This document shows, in pieces, positions 1 to 5,083 of a stretch of 5,921 nucleotides of DNA. A model generated the notes under the pieces. That model ran no database searches and was not told the DNA's origin. It saw only the letters and a program-made list of their open reading frames with translations. Numbering within the stretch: the first letter of the stretch is position 1; every line of letters begins with the position of its first letter. The position numbers were made by a program, and so were the translations under genes. Source of the stretch: Salinisphaera sp. UBA1666 (GTDB lineage Bacteria > Pseudomonadota > Gammaproteobacteria > Nevskiales > Salinisphaeraceae); the NCBI GenBank assembly GCA_002320455.1, contig DCKU01000182.1, positions 1 through 5,921 on the forward strand, given 5' to 3'.

Positions 1-2
1 GT

Positions 3-18
3 GGTGGGTTTACACACC
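3..18. promoter_or_regulatory. quasi-palindrome upstream of the hydrolase gene
   Basis: GGTGGGTTTACACACC is an imperfect palindrome: six of eight symmetric pairs match, and the central TT and one G/A pair do not. It ends 40 bases before the hydrolase start, so it could be an operator, or the remains of a hairpin downstream of a gene outside the window. A TTTACA (9-14) inside it resembles a -35 box, but no acceptable -10 box follows at 16-18 bases. The function is unproven, and chance similarity is quite possible at this length. Confidence 0.2.
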
Positions 19-58
19 TAGGGCGCACACTTGTTTGTTCCACGCACTGTCTTGATCC

Positions 59-1015
59 ATGAGCGATTCCGCGCCTTCTGATGCCGACGTGACCGACGTC
101 GACCGCGAAGCCTTCGAGTTCACCTCGCAGGGCACGACCTGCCGCGGCTGGTTCTATGCCGCCCAACACGAGGGCCGAATCACGCCGGCCGGTGTGCCCT
201 GTATCGTCATGGCACACGGGCTGGGCGGCACGCGGGATGCCGGCCTGGAACCCTATGCGCAAGCGTTCGCCGACGCCGGCTTCGCGGTGCTGCTGTTCGA
301 TTATCGCTATTTCGGCGCCAGCGACGGACAGCCTCGCCAGTTGCTTAAGGTTTCGGCCCAGCTGGCCGACTGGCGCGCGGCGATTGCCGCGGCGCGCGGC
401 ATCGATGGGGTCGACGCCGACCGGGTCGCCCTTTGGGGTACGTCGTTTTCAGGCGGACACGTGGTCTCGGTGGCCGCAGCCGATACGCGAATCGCTGCGG
501 TCATCGCCCAGGGCCCGATGCTAGACGGCCTGGCCTCGGTACTGGAGGTGCTCAAACGCAATGGCCTCTGGCACGTGCTCAAGCTGTCGCTGGCCGCGCT
601 GCGCGATCAGCTGGCCGACCTGGCCGGCGCCGAGCCGTATCGTATTCCGCTGGTGGCGCCGCCGGGTCAGCTGGCTGCCATGAATACCCCGGATGCCTAT
701 GACGGCTATATAGCCATCGCGCGGCAAGATTTCGATAACCGCATGACGGCGCGCATGGTGGCCACGCTGGCCCTGTATCGGCCGGGGCGCAAACTGGCAC
801 GCGTGGCCTGCCCAACGCTCATCCAGATCTGCGACGACGACAGCGTGGCCCCGGCGGCGGCCTCGGAGGCCATGATCGAGCGCGCCGACGACAACGACTT
901 GATTATCGAGCGCCACTATCATCTCGGCCACTTCGATATCTATCGCGGCGCCGGTTTCCGCCGCGCCAATGCCGATCAGCTGGATTTCTTCAAGCGGGCA
1001 TTACAGCGGCGCTGA
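59..1015 (+). CDS. alpha/beta hydrolase of unknown substrate
   Basis: This is a 318-residue protein with an alpha/beta-hydrolase fold, probably a cytoplasmic serine hydrolase; no signal peptide or membrane segment is visible. A likely oxyanion-hole strand and turn, MAHGLGG, lies at residues 51-57. The nucleophile elbow is GTSFSGG at 127-133, with Ser129 as the presumed nucleophile. The acid is probably Asp261 in CDDDSVAP, and the base His291 in GHFD. The elbow reads GxSxS followed by GG, a variant of the usual GxSxG that I recall from other bacterial hydrolases. Residues 150-245 probably form the lid. The ATG at 59 is the first start in frame but has no clear Shine-Dalgarno; a later GTG at codon 11 is possible. 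The gene converges on alr, with 8 bases between the stops. Esterase, peptidase or dienelactone-hydrolase-like activity cannot be told apart here. The fold call is firm, the function open. Confidence 0.88.
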   Translation: MSDSAPSDADVTDVDREAFEFTSQGTTCRGWFYAAQHEGRITPAGVPCIVMAHGLGGTRDAGLEPYAQAFADAGFAVLLFDYRYFGASDGQPRQLLKVSAQLADWRAAIAAARGIDGVDADRVALWGTSFSGGHVVSVAAADTRIAAVIAQGPMLDGLASVLEVLKRNGLWHVLKLSLAALRDQLADLAGAEPYRIPLVAPPGQLAAMNTPDAYDGYIAIARQDFDNRMTARMVATLALYRPGRKLARVACPTLIQICDDDSVAPAAASEAMIERADDNDLIIERHYHLGHFDIYRGAGFRRANADQLDFFKRALQRR

Positions 1016-1023
1016 CGGCCGAT

Positions 1024-2097
1024 TTACTGAACCTCGAAGCGCACCCGCGGGGTCAGGCGACAGAACAGTTCGTAGGCGATGGTGCCCGCCGCGTGGGCGA
1101 CGTCATCGGCCGGAAGACCCGGCCCCCAGAGCGTGGCCCGATCACCAATCGCGGCGTGGGGAGCGTTGCGCAGGTCGACCGTGATCATATCCATGGACAC
1201 GCGCCCAACCAGCGGCACGATGGCGTCACCGATCAGCACTGGCGTGCCCGACGGGGCGTGGCGCGGATAGCCGTCGCCGTAACCGATGCCGATAACGCCG
1301 ACCGGCATGGGCTCGGGCGTATGCCAGCTCGCGCCATAACCGATAGGCTCGCCGGCACCGAGATCCCGTCGACTAATCAGCGGCGCGCTCAGGTGCATGA
1401 CCGGCGCCAGATCCAGGTCATGGCTCGTTCGATCGACCATCGGCGAGCTGCCGTAAAGCATGATGCCCGGCCGCACACGATCGCCGTGGCTGGCCGGCCA
1501 GGCGATCACTCCGGCCGAGTTGGCGATCGAGCGCGGCACCGCGATGCCCGCCAGCGCCTCGTCGAAACAGGCCAGTTGGTGGTGGGTGAGTGGGTCGCTT
1601 GGATCATCGGCACAGCCCAGATGGGTCATGCAGCCGGCCAGCGTCACCGAGGGCATGTCGTGAATCGCAGCGCTCAACGCCTCGGCTTCATAGGCCGGAA
1701 AGCCTAGCCGGTGCATGCCCGAATCCAGTTTAATCCACGCGCCGAGCGTCGGCCCCCGATAGGCGGCGAGTGCGGTCAGATGCGCGCGCTCAAAGACCAC
1801 CGGCGTGATGTCGTGCTCGCCCATGACCGCCAACACGTCAGCGCCGAGCGGCTGGGACAGCGTCATGATGGGCTGGCTGATGCCGGCCCAGCGCAGCTGC
1901 AGGGCCTCGTCCAGACTGGAGACAGCAAAACCGTCACAGCCGGCCGCCGCTAGCGTGGCCGCCACGACGCCAGCCCCGTGGCCATAGCCGTCGGCCTTGA
2001 CCGCTGCAAAGACCTCGCGCCCAGGGGCCAGCTGGCGCACCCGTGAGAGGTTATGCGCGAGTGCGGCGCGATCAATGATGGCAAGCCCACGTTCCAT
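1024..2097 (-). CDS. alr: alanine racemase, biosynthetic type
   Basis: This PLP enzyme interconverts L- and D-alanine in the cytoplasm, supplying D-Ala for D-Ala-D-Ala in peptidoglycan. At 357 residues it is close to E. coli Alr (about 359). The TIM-barrel domain carries the PLP lysine, Lys34, in AVKADGYGHG. WIKLDSGMHRLG contains Lys123, at the site carbamylated in homologues, and Arg130. ANSAG (192-196) and Arg209 in RPGIMLYG contact the cofactor in the family. The C-terminal domain has the second catalytic base, Tyr254, in GYGASW, then GYGDGYPRHAP, VSMDM (300-304) and Tyr342 in AYELFCRLTPRVR. All key residues are present. The start ATG overlaps the dnaB stop by one base (TGATG); the nearest purine-rich run, GAGGA, is too far upstream to be a normal Shine-Dalgarno, so translation is probably coupled to dnaB. 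The alternative is the catabolic paralogue DadX, but the dnaB neighbour favours Alr. Confidence 0.97.
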   Translation of the reverse strand: MERGLAIIDRAALAHNLSRVRQLAPGREVFAAVKADGYGHGAGVVAATLAAAGCDGFAVSSLDEALQLRWAGISQPIMTLSQPLGADVLAVMGEHDITPVVFERAHLTALAAYRGPTLGAWIKLDSGMHRLGFPAYEAEALSAAIHDMPSVTLAGCMTHLGCADDPSDPLTHHQLACFDEALAGIAVPRSIANSAGVIAWPASHGDRVRPGIMLYGSSPMVDRTSHDLDLAPVMHLSAPLISRRDLGAGEPIGYGASWHTPEPMPVGVIGIGYGDGYPRHAPSGTPVLIGDAIVPLVGRVSMDMITVDLRNAPHAAIGDRATLWGPGLPADDVAHAAGTIAYELFCRLTPRVRFEVQ

Positions 2098-3452
2098 CAG
2101 TCGATGAAATCCTCGTCGTAGTGATCCTGCAGGTTTTCGAAACGCGTCAGATGCGACAGGAACGCCGTGCGTGCCACGCCTAGCGGGCCGTTACGCTGCT
2201 TGCCGATGATGATCTCGGCCACGCCCTTGTCGTCGCTGTCTTCGTTATAGACCTCGTCGCGGTAGACGAACAGAATCACGTCGGCGTCCTGCTCGATACC
2301 GCCAGACTCACGCAGGTCGGACATGCGCGGGCGCTTGTTGTCGCGTTGCTCGACCTGGCGGTTGAGCTGGGACAGGGCGATGACCGGCACGTTGAGCTCC
2401 TTGGCCATGGCCTTGAGCTGGCGCGAAATCTCTGAGATCTCGTTGGTGCGGTTCTCCTTGGTGCCGGGCACCTGCATGAGCTGGAGATAGTCCACCACCA
2501 CCAGGCCGATATCATGCTCGCGCTTCAAACGCCGGGCCCGCGCGCGCATTTCCGACGGGCTCAAGCCGGCCGTGTCATCGATAAACAGCTTGGCGTTCTC
2601 GTTCATGATGCCGATGGCCGAGGTGATCTTCGGCCAGTCGTCTTCAGTGAGCCGCCCGGAGCGCAGGCGCGACTGATCGACCCGGCCCCAGGACGAGATC
2701 ATACGAATCACCAGCTGCTCGGCCGGCATTTCCAGCGAAAACACAGCCACCGGAATCTTTTCCTTGATGGCGATGTTTTCCACGATATTCATGGCCAGAC
2801 TGGTCTTGCCCATCGACGGGCGCCCGGCCAGGATCAGCAGATCCGCCGGCTGCAGGCCGTTGGTGAGCTTGTCGAACTCGGCAAGGCCGGTCGGCACGCC
2901 CGAAAACGCGCCCTCGCGGGCCACCAGCTGCTCGATGTGATTGACCGCCTTGGTGAGCAGCGCGTTGAGGCCAATCGGGCCTTCCCCGCCCTTGCGCCCG
3001 CGCTCGGCGATCGCAAAGATCTCTTTCTCGGCCGTGCCCAGCAGCTCGTCGGCGGTCTGGCCCTGCGGGTCGAACGACGAGGTGGTGATCTGATCACCCG
3101 CGCGGATGAGCTGGCGCATGACCGAGCGCTCGCGCACGATATCGGCATAGGCCTTGATATTGGCCGCACTCGGGATATCCGCGGCCAGCTGGCCGATATA
3201 AGTGGCCCCGCCGGCCTTGTCGAGCAGGTCGTTATTGCGCAGCCACTCGGTCAGGGTGACGAGATCACGCGGCTGGCCGCGGTCGGCCAGATCGGCAACG
3301 CCGCGATAGAGCAGCCGATGATCCTCGCGGTAGAAGTCATCCTCGTTGATCGCCCCGGCGACATCGTCCCAGGCTTTCTCGGACAACAACAGACCGCCGA
3401 TGACCGATTGTTCGGCCTCGAGCGAATGCGGGGGCAGCTTGGATTCAGCCAT
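2097..3452 (-). CDS. dnaB: replicative DNA helicase DnaB
   Basis: This is the hexameric 5'-3' helicase that unwinds DNA ahead of the replication fork and works with primase DnaG. It has 451 residues; E. coli DnaB has 471. The N-terminal primase-interacting helical domain (LPPHSLEAEQSVIGGLL, from residue 6) runs to about 150, followed by the linker and the RecA-like domain. That domain shows Walker A GRPSMGKTS (210-218, Lys216), the SLEM motif (239-242), Walker B VVVDYLQLM (318-326, Asp321), SQLNRQVEQR with the RESGGIEQDAD region (361-391), and GKQRNGP (417-423) with the presumed arginine finger Arg420. No intein interrupts it, although DnaB is a frequent intein host. The ATG at 3452 gives the standard family N-terminus but is preceded by a C-rich stretch without a Shine-Dalgarno. 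The upstream rplI terminator implies a separate promoter, and only a weak -10-like TAAACT (3484-3489 on the plus strand as AGTTTA) is visible. Its stop overlaps the alr start. Confidence 0.98.
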   Translation of the reverse strand: MAESKLPPHSLEAEQSVIGGLLLSEKAWDDVAGAINEDDFYREDHRLLYRGVADLADRGQPRDLVTLTEWLRNNDLLDKAGGATYIGQLAADIPSAANIKAYADIVRERSVMRQLIRAGDQITTSSFDPQGQTADELLGTAEKEIFAIAERGRKGGEGPIGLNALLTKAVNHIEQLVAREGAFSGVPTGLAEFDKLTNGLQPADLLILAGRPSMGKTSLAMNIVENIAIKEKIPVAVFSLEMPAEQLVIRMISSWGRVDQSRLRSGRLTEDDWPKITSAIGIMNENAKLFIDDTAGLSPSEMRARARRLKREHDIGLVVVDYLQLMQVPGTKENRTNEISEISRQLKAMAKELNVPVIALSQLNRQVEQRDNKRPRMSDLRESGGIEQDADVILFVYRDEVYNEDSDDKGVAEIIIGKQRNGPLGVARTAFLSHLTRFENLQDHYDEDFID

Positions 3453-3540
3453 GGGCGCGTCGGGTGATCGCGAGACAACGCGCAGTTTACGCCAGGTGAC
3501 GATCCGGATTCACGGCTTGTATTTCTGCGCGGCGTGGGGT

Positions 3541-3558
3541 TTGTTTTAACCGCAGATT
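3541..3558 (+). repeat. imperfect direct repeat, copy 1
   Basis: TTGTTTTAACCGCAGATT recurs exactly 100 bases further on as TTGTTTAGCTGCAGATT (3641-3657), with one base deleted and two substitutions. Copy 1 continues as TCGCAGATGGCGAAGAT, giving internal CGCAGAT repeats. From memory, runs of CCGCAGATTTCGCAGATG type are dispersed in intergenic DNA of several gammaproteobacteria, so this may be a decayed copy of such a repeat. That link is unverified. Confidence 0.45.
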
Positions 3559-3640
3559 TCGCAGATGGCGAAGATGTTGGTCGGGCGGTGCCGCACAGTA
3601 AACAGGACTCGCCTACTGCCACGCGGGCATGCCGAGCTTC

Positions 3641-3657
3641 TTGTTTAGCTGCAGATT
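3641..3657 (+). repeat. imperfect direct repeat, copy 2
   Basis: TTGTTTAGCTGCAGATT is the second copy of the repeat that begins at 3541. It lies just 10 bases from the A-tract of the rplI terminator, so on the minus strand it is the first sequence after termination. The two copies may flank a small remnant of a dispersed repeat. No coding capacity is associated with it. Confidence 0.4.
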
Positions 3658-3666
3658 GTCTGCGCC

Positions 3667-3700
3667 AAAAAAAAACGCCGCCTCGAAGGGCGGCGTTTTT
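3667..3700 (-). terminator. rho-independent terminator of rpsF-rpsR-rplI
   Basis: A perfect seven-pair GC stem, CGCCGCC (3676-3682) with GGCGGCG (3689-3695), encloses a six-base loop. On the minus strand it is followed by nine T (A at 3667-3675 on the plus strand), and five A:T pairs can extend the stem. It begins 22 bases after the rplI stop, the expected place for the end of the ribosomal protein operon. The plus-strand reading also has five T after the stem, so it could work in both directions, though no plus-strand gene reads into it. The result is that dnaB-alr is at least partly uncoupled from the ribosomal genes. Confidence 0.93.
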
Positions 3701-3722
3701 CAGTGCCAGCGAAAAGAGACGC

Positions 3723-4328
3723 TTACGGCTCTTCGCGCTCGCCGATCGGCGCATCGGCTTCGGTAGCCGAGGCATCAGCCGGCTCGCCGGCATCCTCGAC
3801 ACGCTCGCCTTCGACCTCTTCGGCCGTGGCGTCGTCTTCGGTGTTCTCGTTGACGCGCGCCGGCATGTTGATGCCCATATCGGTCTGCTGCGCGACCACG
3901 ATTTCGATTTCGACGACCACTTCAGCGTGCAGCGTCAGCTCGGCGACGTAGTAGCCCACCTGACGAATCGTGCCTTCGGTCAGCGTGACTTCACGCGGAT
4001 CAAGCTCGATGCCGTCGTTGTTGACGACTTCGGCGATCTCCTGCGGCCCGACCGAGCCGTAGAGTTTGCCTTCGTCGGAGGCGCGCATGGCGATCACGAA
4101 GCTCTGACCGCGCAGCTGGCCGGCGCGCAGGTTGGCGCGATCTTCACGCTCCTGCGAGGCGGCTTCGAGCTCGGCACGACGCTCCTGGAAGACAGCCATG
4201 TTCGCTTTGGTGGCCGGCAGGGCCATGCCACGCGGGAACAGATAGTTGCGACCGTAGCCGGCACGCACCTTTACGGTGTCGCCGAGATCGCCCAGGTTAC
4301 GGATTTTCTGTAGCAGTACGACGTCCAC
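3723..4328 (-). CDS. rplI: 50S ribosomal protein L9 with acidic C-terminal extension
   Basis: L9 binds 23S rRNA at the base of the L1 stalk and projects from the 50S subunit. The N-terminal rRNA-binding domain has the family signature LGDTVKVRAGYGRNYLFPRG (15-34), followed by KANMAVFQERRAELEA and the long linking helix (about 41-75), then the C-terminal domain with DEGKLYGSVG (85-94) to about residue 154. E. coli L9 stops near 149; this protein has 201 residues. The extra 46 or so are rich in Glu, Asp and Ala with very few basic residues, and look disordered. The start is GTG, supported by a strong TAGGAGG five bases upstream and by alignment with the family N-terminus. It is the last gene of the rpsF operon, 9 bases after rpsR and 22 bases before the terminator. 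The identity is certain; the role of the tail is unknown. Confidence 0.97.
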   Translation of the reverse strand: MDVVLLQKIRNLGDLGDTVKVRAGYGRNYLFPRGMALPATKANMAVFQERRAELEAASQEREDRANLRAGQLRGQSFVIAMRASDEGKLYGSVGPQEIAEVVNNDGIELDPREVTLTEGTIRQVGYYVAELTLHAEVVVEIEIVVAQQTDMGINMPARVNENTEDDATAEEVEGERVEDAGEPADASATEADAPIGEREEP

Positions 4329-4333
4329 GAATA

Positions 4334-4340
4334 CCTCCTA
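4334..4340 (-). promoter_or_regulatory. rplI ribosome binding site fused to rpsR stop
   Basis: On the minus strand the sequence reads TAGGAGG, then TATTC, then GTG. The TAG that ends rpsR is the first part of the Shine-Dalgarno for rplI. This near-perfect site decides the GTG start of L9. The arrangement places the terminating ribosome on the next initiation site, which favours translational coupling of S18 and L9. Confidence 0.9.
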
Positions 4341-4568
4341 CGACGAATGACGGTCGGTGTACGGGAGCAGCGCCAAGAAACGAGCGCGCTTGACGGCCGT
4401 GGACAGCTGACGCTGGTAACGGGCAGCCGTGCCGGTGATACGGGACGGTACGATCTTGCCGGTTTCGGTGACGTACTGCTTGAGCGTCTCGATATCCTTG
4501 TAATCGATCTCTTCAACGCCTTCAGCGGTGAACTTGCAGTAACGACGGCGACGGAAAAAACGAGCCAT
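4338..4568 (-). CDS. rpsR: 30S ribosomal protein S18
   Basis: S18 is a small rRNA-binding protein of the 30S platform that forms a heterodimer with S6. The 76-residue length matches the family (E. coli about 75). It has the basic N-terminus ARFFRRRRYCKF, the YKDIETLKQYVTETGKI segment (23-39), and the conserved PSRITGTAARYQRQL (41-55) with the basic helix VKRARFLALLPYTDRH (59-74). The single Cys11 lies in RRYCKF. The start is ATG with an AGGAGA site eight bases upstream. It follows rpsF after 12 bases with no priB between them, unlike the E. coli order rpsF-priB-rpsR-rplI. The stop TAG lies inside the rplI Shine-Dalgarno. Confidence 0.98.
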   Translation of the reverse strand: MARFFRRRRYCKFTAEGVEEIDYKDIETLKQYVTETGKIVPSRITGTAARYQRQLSTAVKRARFLALLPYTDRHSS

Positions 4569-4576
4569 AGCGGTAA

Positions 4577-4583
4577 TCTCCTA
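4577..4583 (-). promoter_or_regulatory. rpsR ribosome binding site fused to rpsF stop
   Basis: The minus strand reads TAGGAGA, eight bases, then the rpsR ATG. The TAG stop of rpsF forms the first bases of the Shine-Dalgarno, the same arrangement as at the rpsR-rplI junction. It probably couples S18 translation to S6, which suits two proteins that assemble as a dimer. Confidence 0.85.
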
Positions 4584-4943
4584 GCTGGCGGCCGGGGCCT
4601 TGGTGTCGGATTTTTCGGACTTTTCGGCGTTTTTGGACAACGGCGAAGGATCGACGTCGGCCTTGTGCCGGGCCACGACCAGATGACGCAGCACCGCATC
4701 GTTGAAGCGGAACAGGTCTTCCAGCTCTTCTCGGGCCTCTTGCGAGCACTCAACGTTCATCAAGACATAGTGCGCCTTGTGAATCTTGGTGATCGGATAG
4801 GCCAACTGACGGCGGCCCCAGTCCTCGTGGCGATGCACCTTTCCGCCGTCGTTTTCGACGACGCCCTGGTACTTCTCCACCATGGCGGGCACCTGCTCGC
4901 TCTGGTCCGGATGGACCAGAAACACGATTTCATAATGTCGCAT
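4581..4943 (-). CDS. rpsF: 30S ribosomal protein S6
   Basis: S6 sits on the platform of the 30S subunit and binds 16S rRNA together with S18. The 120-residue protein begins MRHYEIVFLVHPDQSEQVPA, almost the E. coli sequence, followed by DWGRRQLAYPITKIHKAHYV (41-60) and FRFNDAVLRHLVV (78-90). The tail from about residue 97 is Lys/Ser/Ala-rich and lacks the poly-Glu end found in E. coli S6. The ATG at 4943 has AAGGA six bases upstream and gives the family N-terminus; a longer in-frame reading from 4976 adds 11 residues (MFRGYQPQGNS) with no family support. It is the first gene of the operon, transcribed from the promoter at 5034-5062. In other bacteria S6:S18 can bind the rpsF leader to control this operon, and a structured leader is present here. 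Confidence 0.98.
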   Translation of the reverse strand: MRHYEIVFLVHPDQSEQVPAMVEKYQGVVENDGGKVHRHEDWGRRQLAYPITKIHKAHYVLMNVECSQEAREELEDLFRFNDAVLRHLVVARHKADVDPSPLSKNAEKSEKSDTKAPAAS

Positions 4944-5027
4944 GGAGTTTCCTTGTGGTTGATAGCCCCTGAACACCTTCGTCCGGCGTCATGGAGCAAG
5001 GACATGCAGCCCGCGAGGGCCGCAAGG
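4944..5027 (-). promoter_or_regulatory. structured rpsF 5' leader, possible S6:S18 autoregulatory site
   Basis: The transcript from the promoter at 5034-5062 should start near 5027, giving a leader of about 84 bases. Two hairpins can be drawn. One is GCGGCCC-TCGC-GGGCTGC (plus strand 5006-5023), with seven pairs including one G:U. The second, at 4965-4987, has outer pairs GCC/GGC, a three-base AGG bulge, inner pairs GGAC/GTTC and a six-base loop. A short stem interrupted by an asymmetric bulge near a CCG is loosely like the S6:S18-binding rpsF leader motif known in other bacteria. That match is my inference from memory, not a model hit. The rpsF Shine-Dalgarno (AAGGA) lies outside both stems. 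Confidence 0.4.
5006..5023 (-). promoter_or_regulatory. hairpin at the 5' end of the rpsF leader
   Basis: The arms GCGGCCC and GGGCTGC pair around a four-base TCGC loop, starting within a few bases of the predicted transcription start. There is no T-tract after it, so it is not an intrinsic terminator. A 5'-terminal stem of this kind could protect the mRNA from decay or form part of an autoregulatory fold. Confidence 0.5.
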
Positions 5028-5033
5028 CGCGCG

Positions 5034-5062
5034 ATTGTAGAGGGTTCGAGCGCACATCGCAA
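5034..5062 (-). promoter_or_regulatory. sigma70-type promoter for rpsF-rpsR-rplI
   Basis: On the minus strand, TTGCGA (plus 5057-5062; four of six matches to TTGACA) is followed after exactly 17 bases by TACAAT (plus 5034-5039; five of six matches to TATAAT). It lies in the gap after rlmB, about 90 bases before the rpsF ATG. This is the best promoter in the window. The -35 box overlaps an inverted repeat, annotated separately. Confidence 0.8.
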
Positions 5063-5073
5063 TTAGGCGATGT
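5054..5073. repeat. inverted repeat over the rpsF -35 box, just after rlmB
   Basis: ACATCGC (5054-5060) and GCGATGT (5067-5073) are perfect seven-base inverted arms around a six-base AATTAG spacer. The repeat starts 10 bases after the rlmB stop and covers part of the rpsF -35 box. As RNA it would be a hairpin on the rlmB transcript without a T-tract, so it is not a classic terminator. As DNA it could be an operator. Which of these applies, if either, is unknown. Confidence 0.5.
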
Positions 5074-5083
5074 ATCAGCGAGA

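Larger units (their letters stand above)
3453..3666. other. gene-free region upstream of dnaB
   Basis: There is no gene here on either strand. The frames that cross it belong to antisense or alternative-frame readings of rplI and dnaB and show no family resemblance. It should hold the dnaB promoter, since a strong terminator lies between it and rplI. On the minus strand I find no pair of boxes close to the sigma70 consensus; the best -10 is TAAACT about 37 bases before the dnaB ATG, with a poor -35. The region also holds the repeat pair annotated separately. Confidence 0.6.

Noticed and set aside
2097..3452. Possible intein or phage-type variant of DnaB
   Set aside because: Walker A, Walker B and the arginine-finger region are uninterrupted at normal spacing, and the ribosomal operon neighbour marks the chromosomal housekeeping copy.
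2514..3467. Long plus-strand open frame (317 codons) antisense to dnaB
   Set aside because: It lies opposite a certain gene in GC-rich DNA, where such frames arise from codon bias. The translation has no recognisable domain and no ribosome binding site.
3251..3802. Minus-strand open frame (183 codons) crossing from rplI through the terminator into dnaB
   Set aside because: It overlaps both real genes in another frame and reads through the terminator hairpin. The product is Arg/Ser/Pro-rich and featureless.
3534..4313. Plus-strand open frame (259 codons) antisense to rplI and the upstream gap
   Set aside because: It runs through the terminator and the whole L9 gene, and its protein is an Arg/Asp/Gly-rich shadow with no family features.
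4760..5062. Small open frames starting in the rpsF leader (ATG at 4992 and upstream) as possible leader peptides
   Set aside because: No Shine-Dalgarno precedes them, and they overlap the rpsF start out of frame with unremarkable sequences.
4347..5066. Plus-strand open frame (239 codons) antisense to rpsR and rpsF
   Set aside because: It covers two certain ribosomal protein genes, and its end crosses the rpsF promoter on the other strand. It is a shadow.
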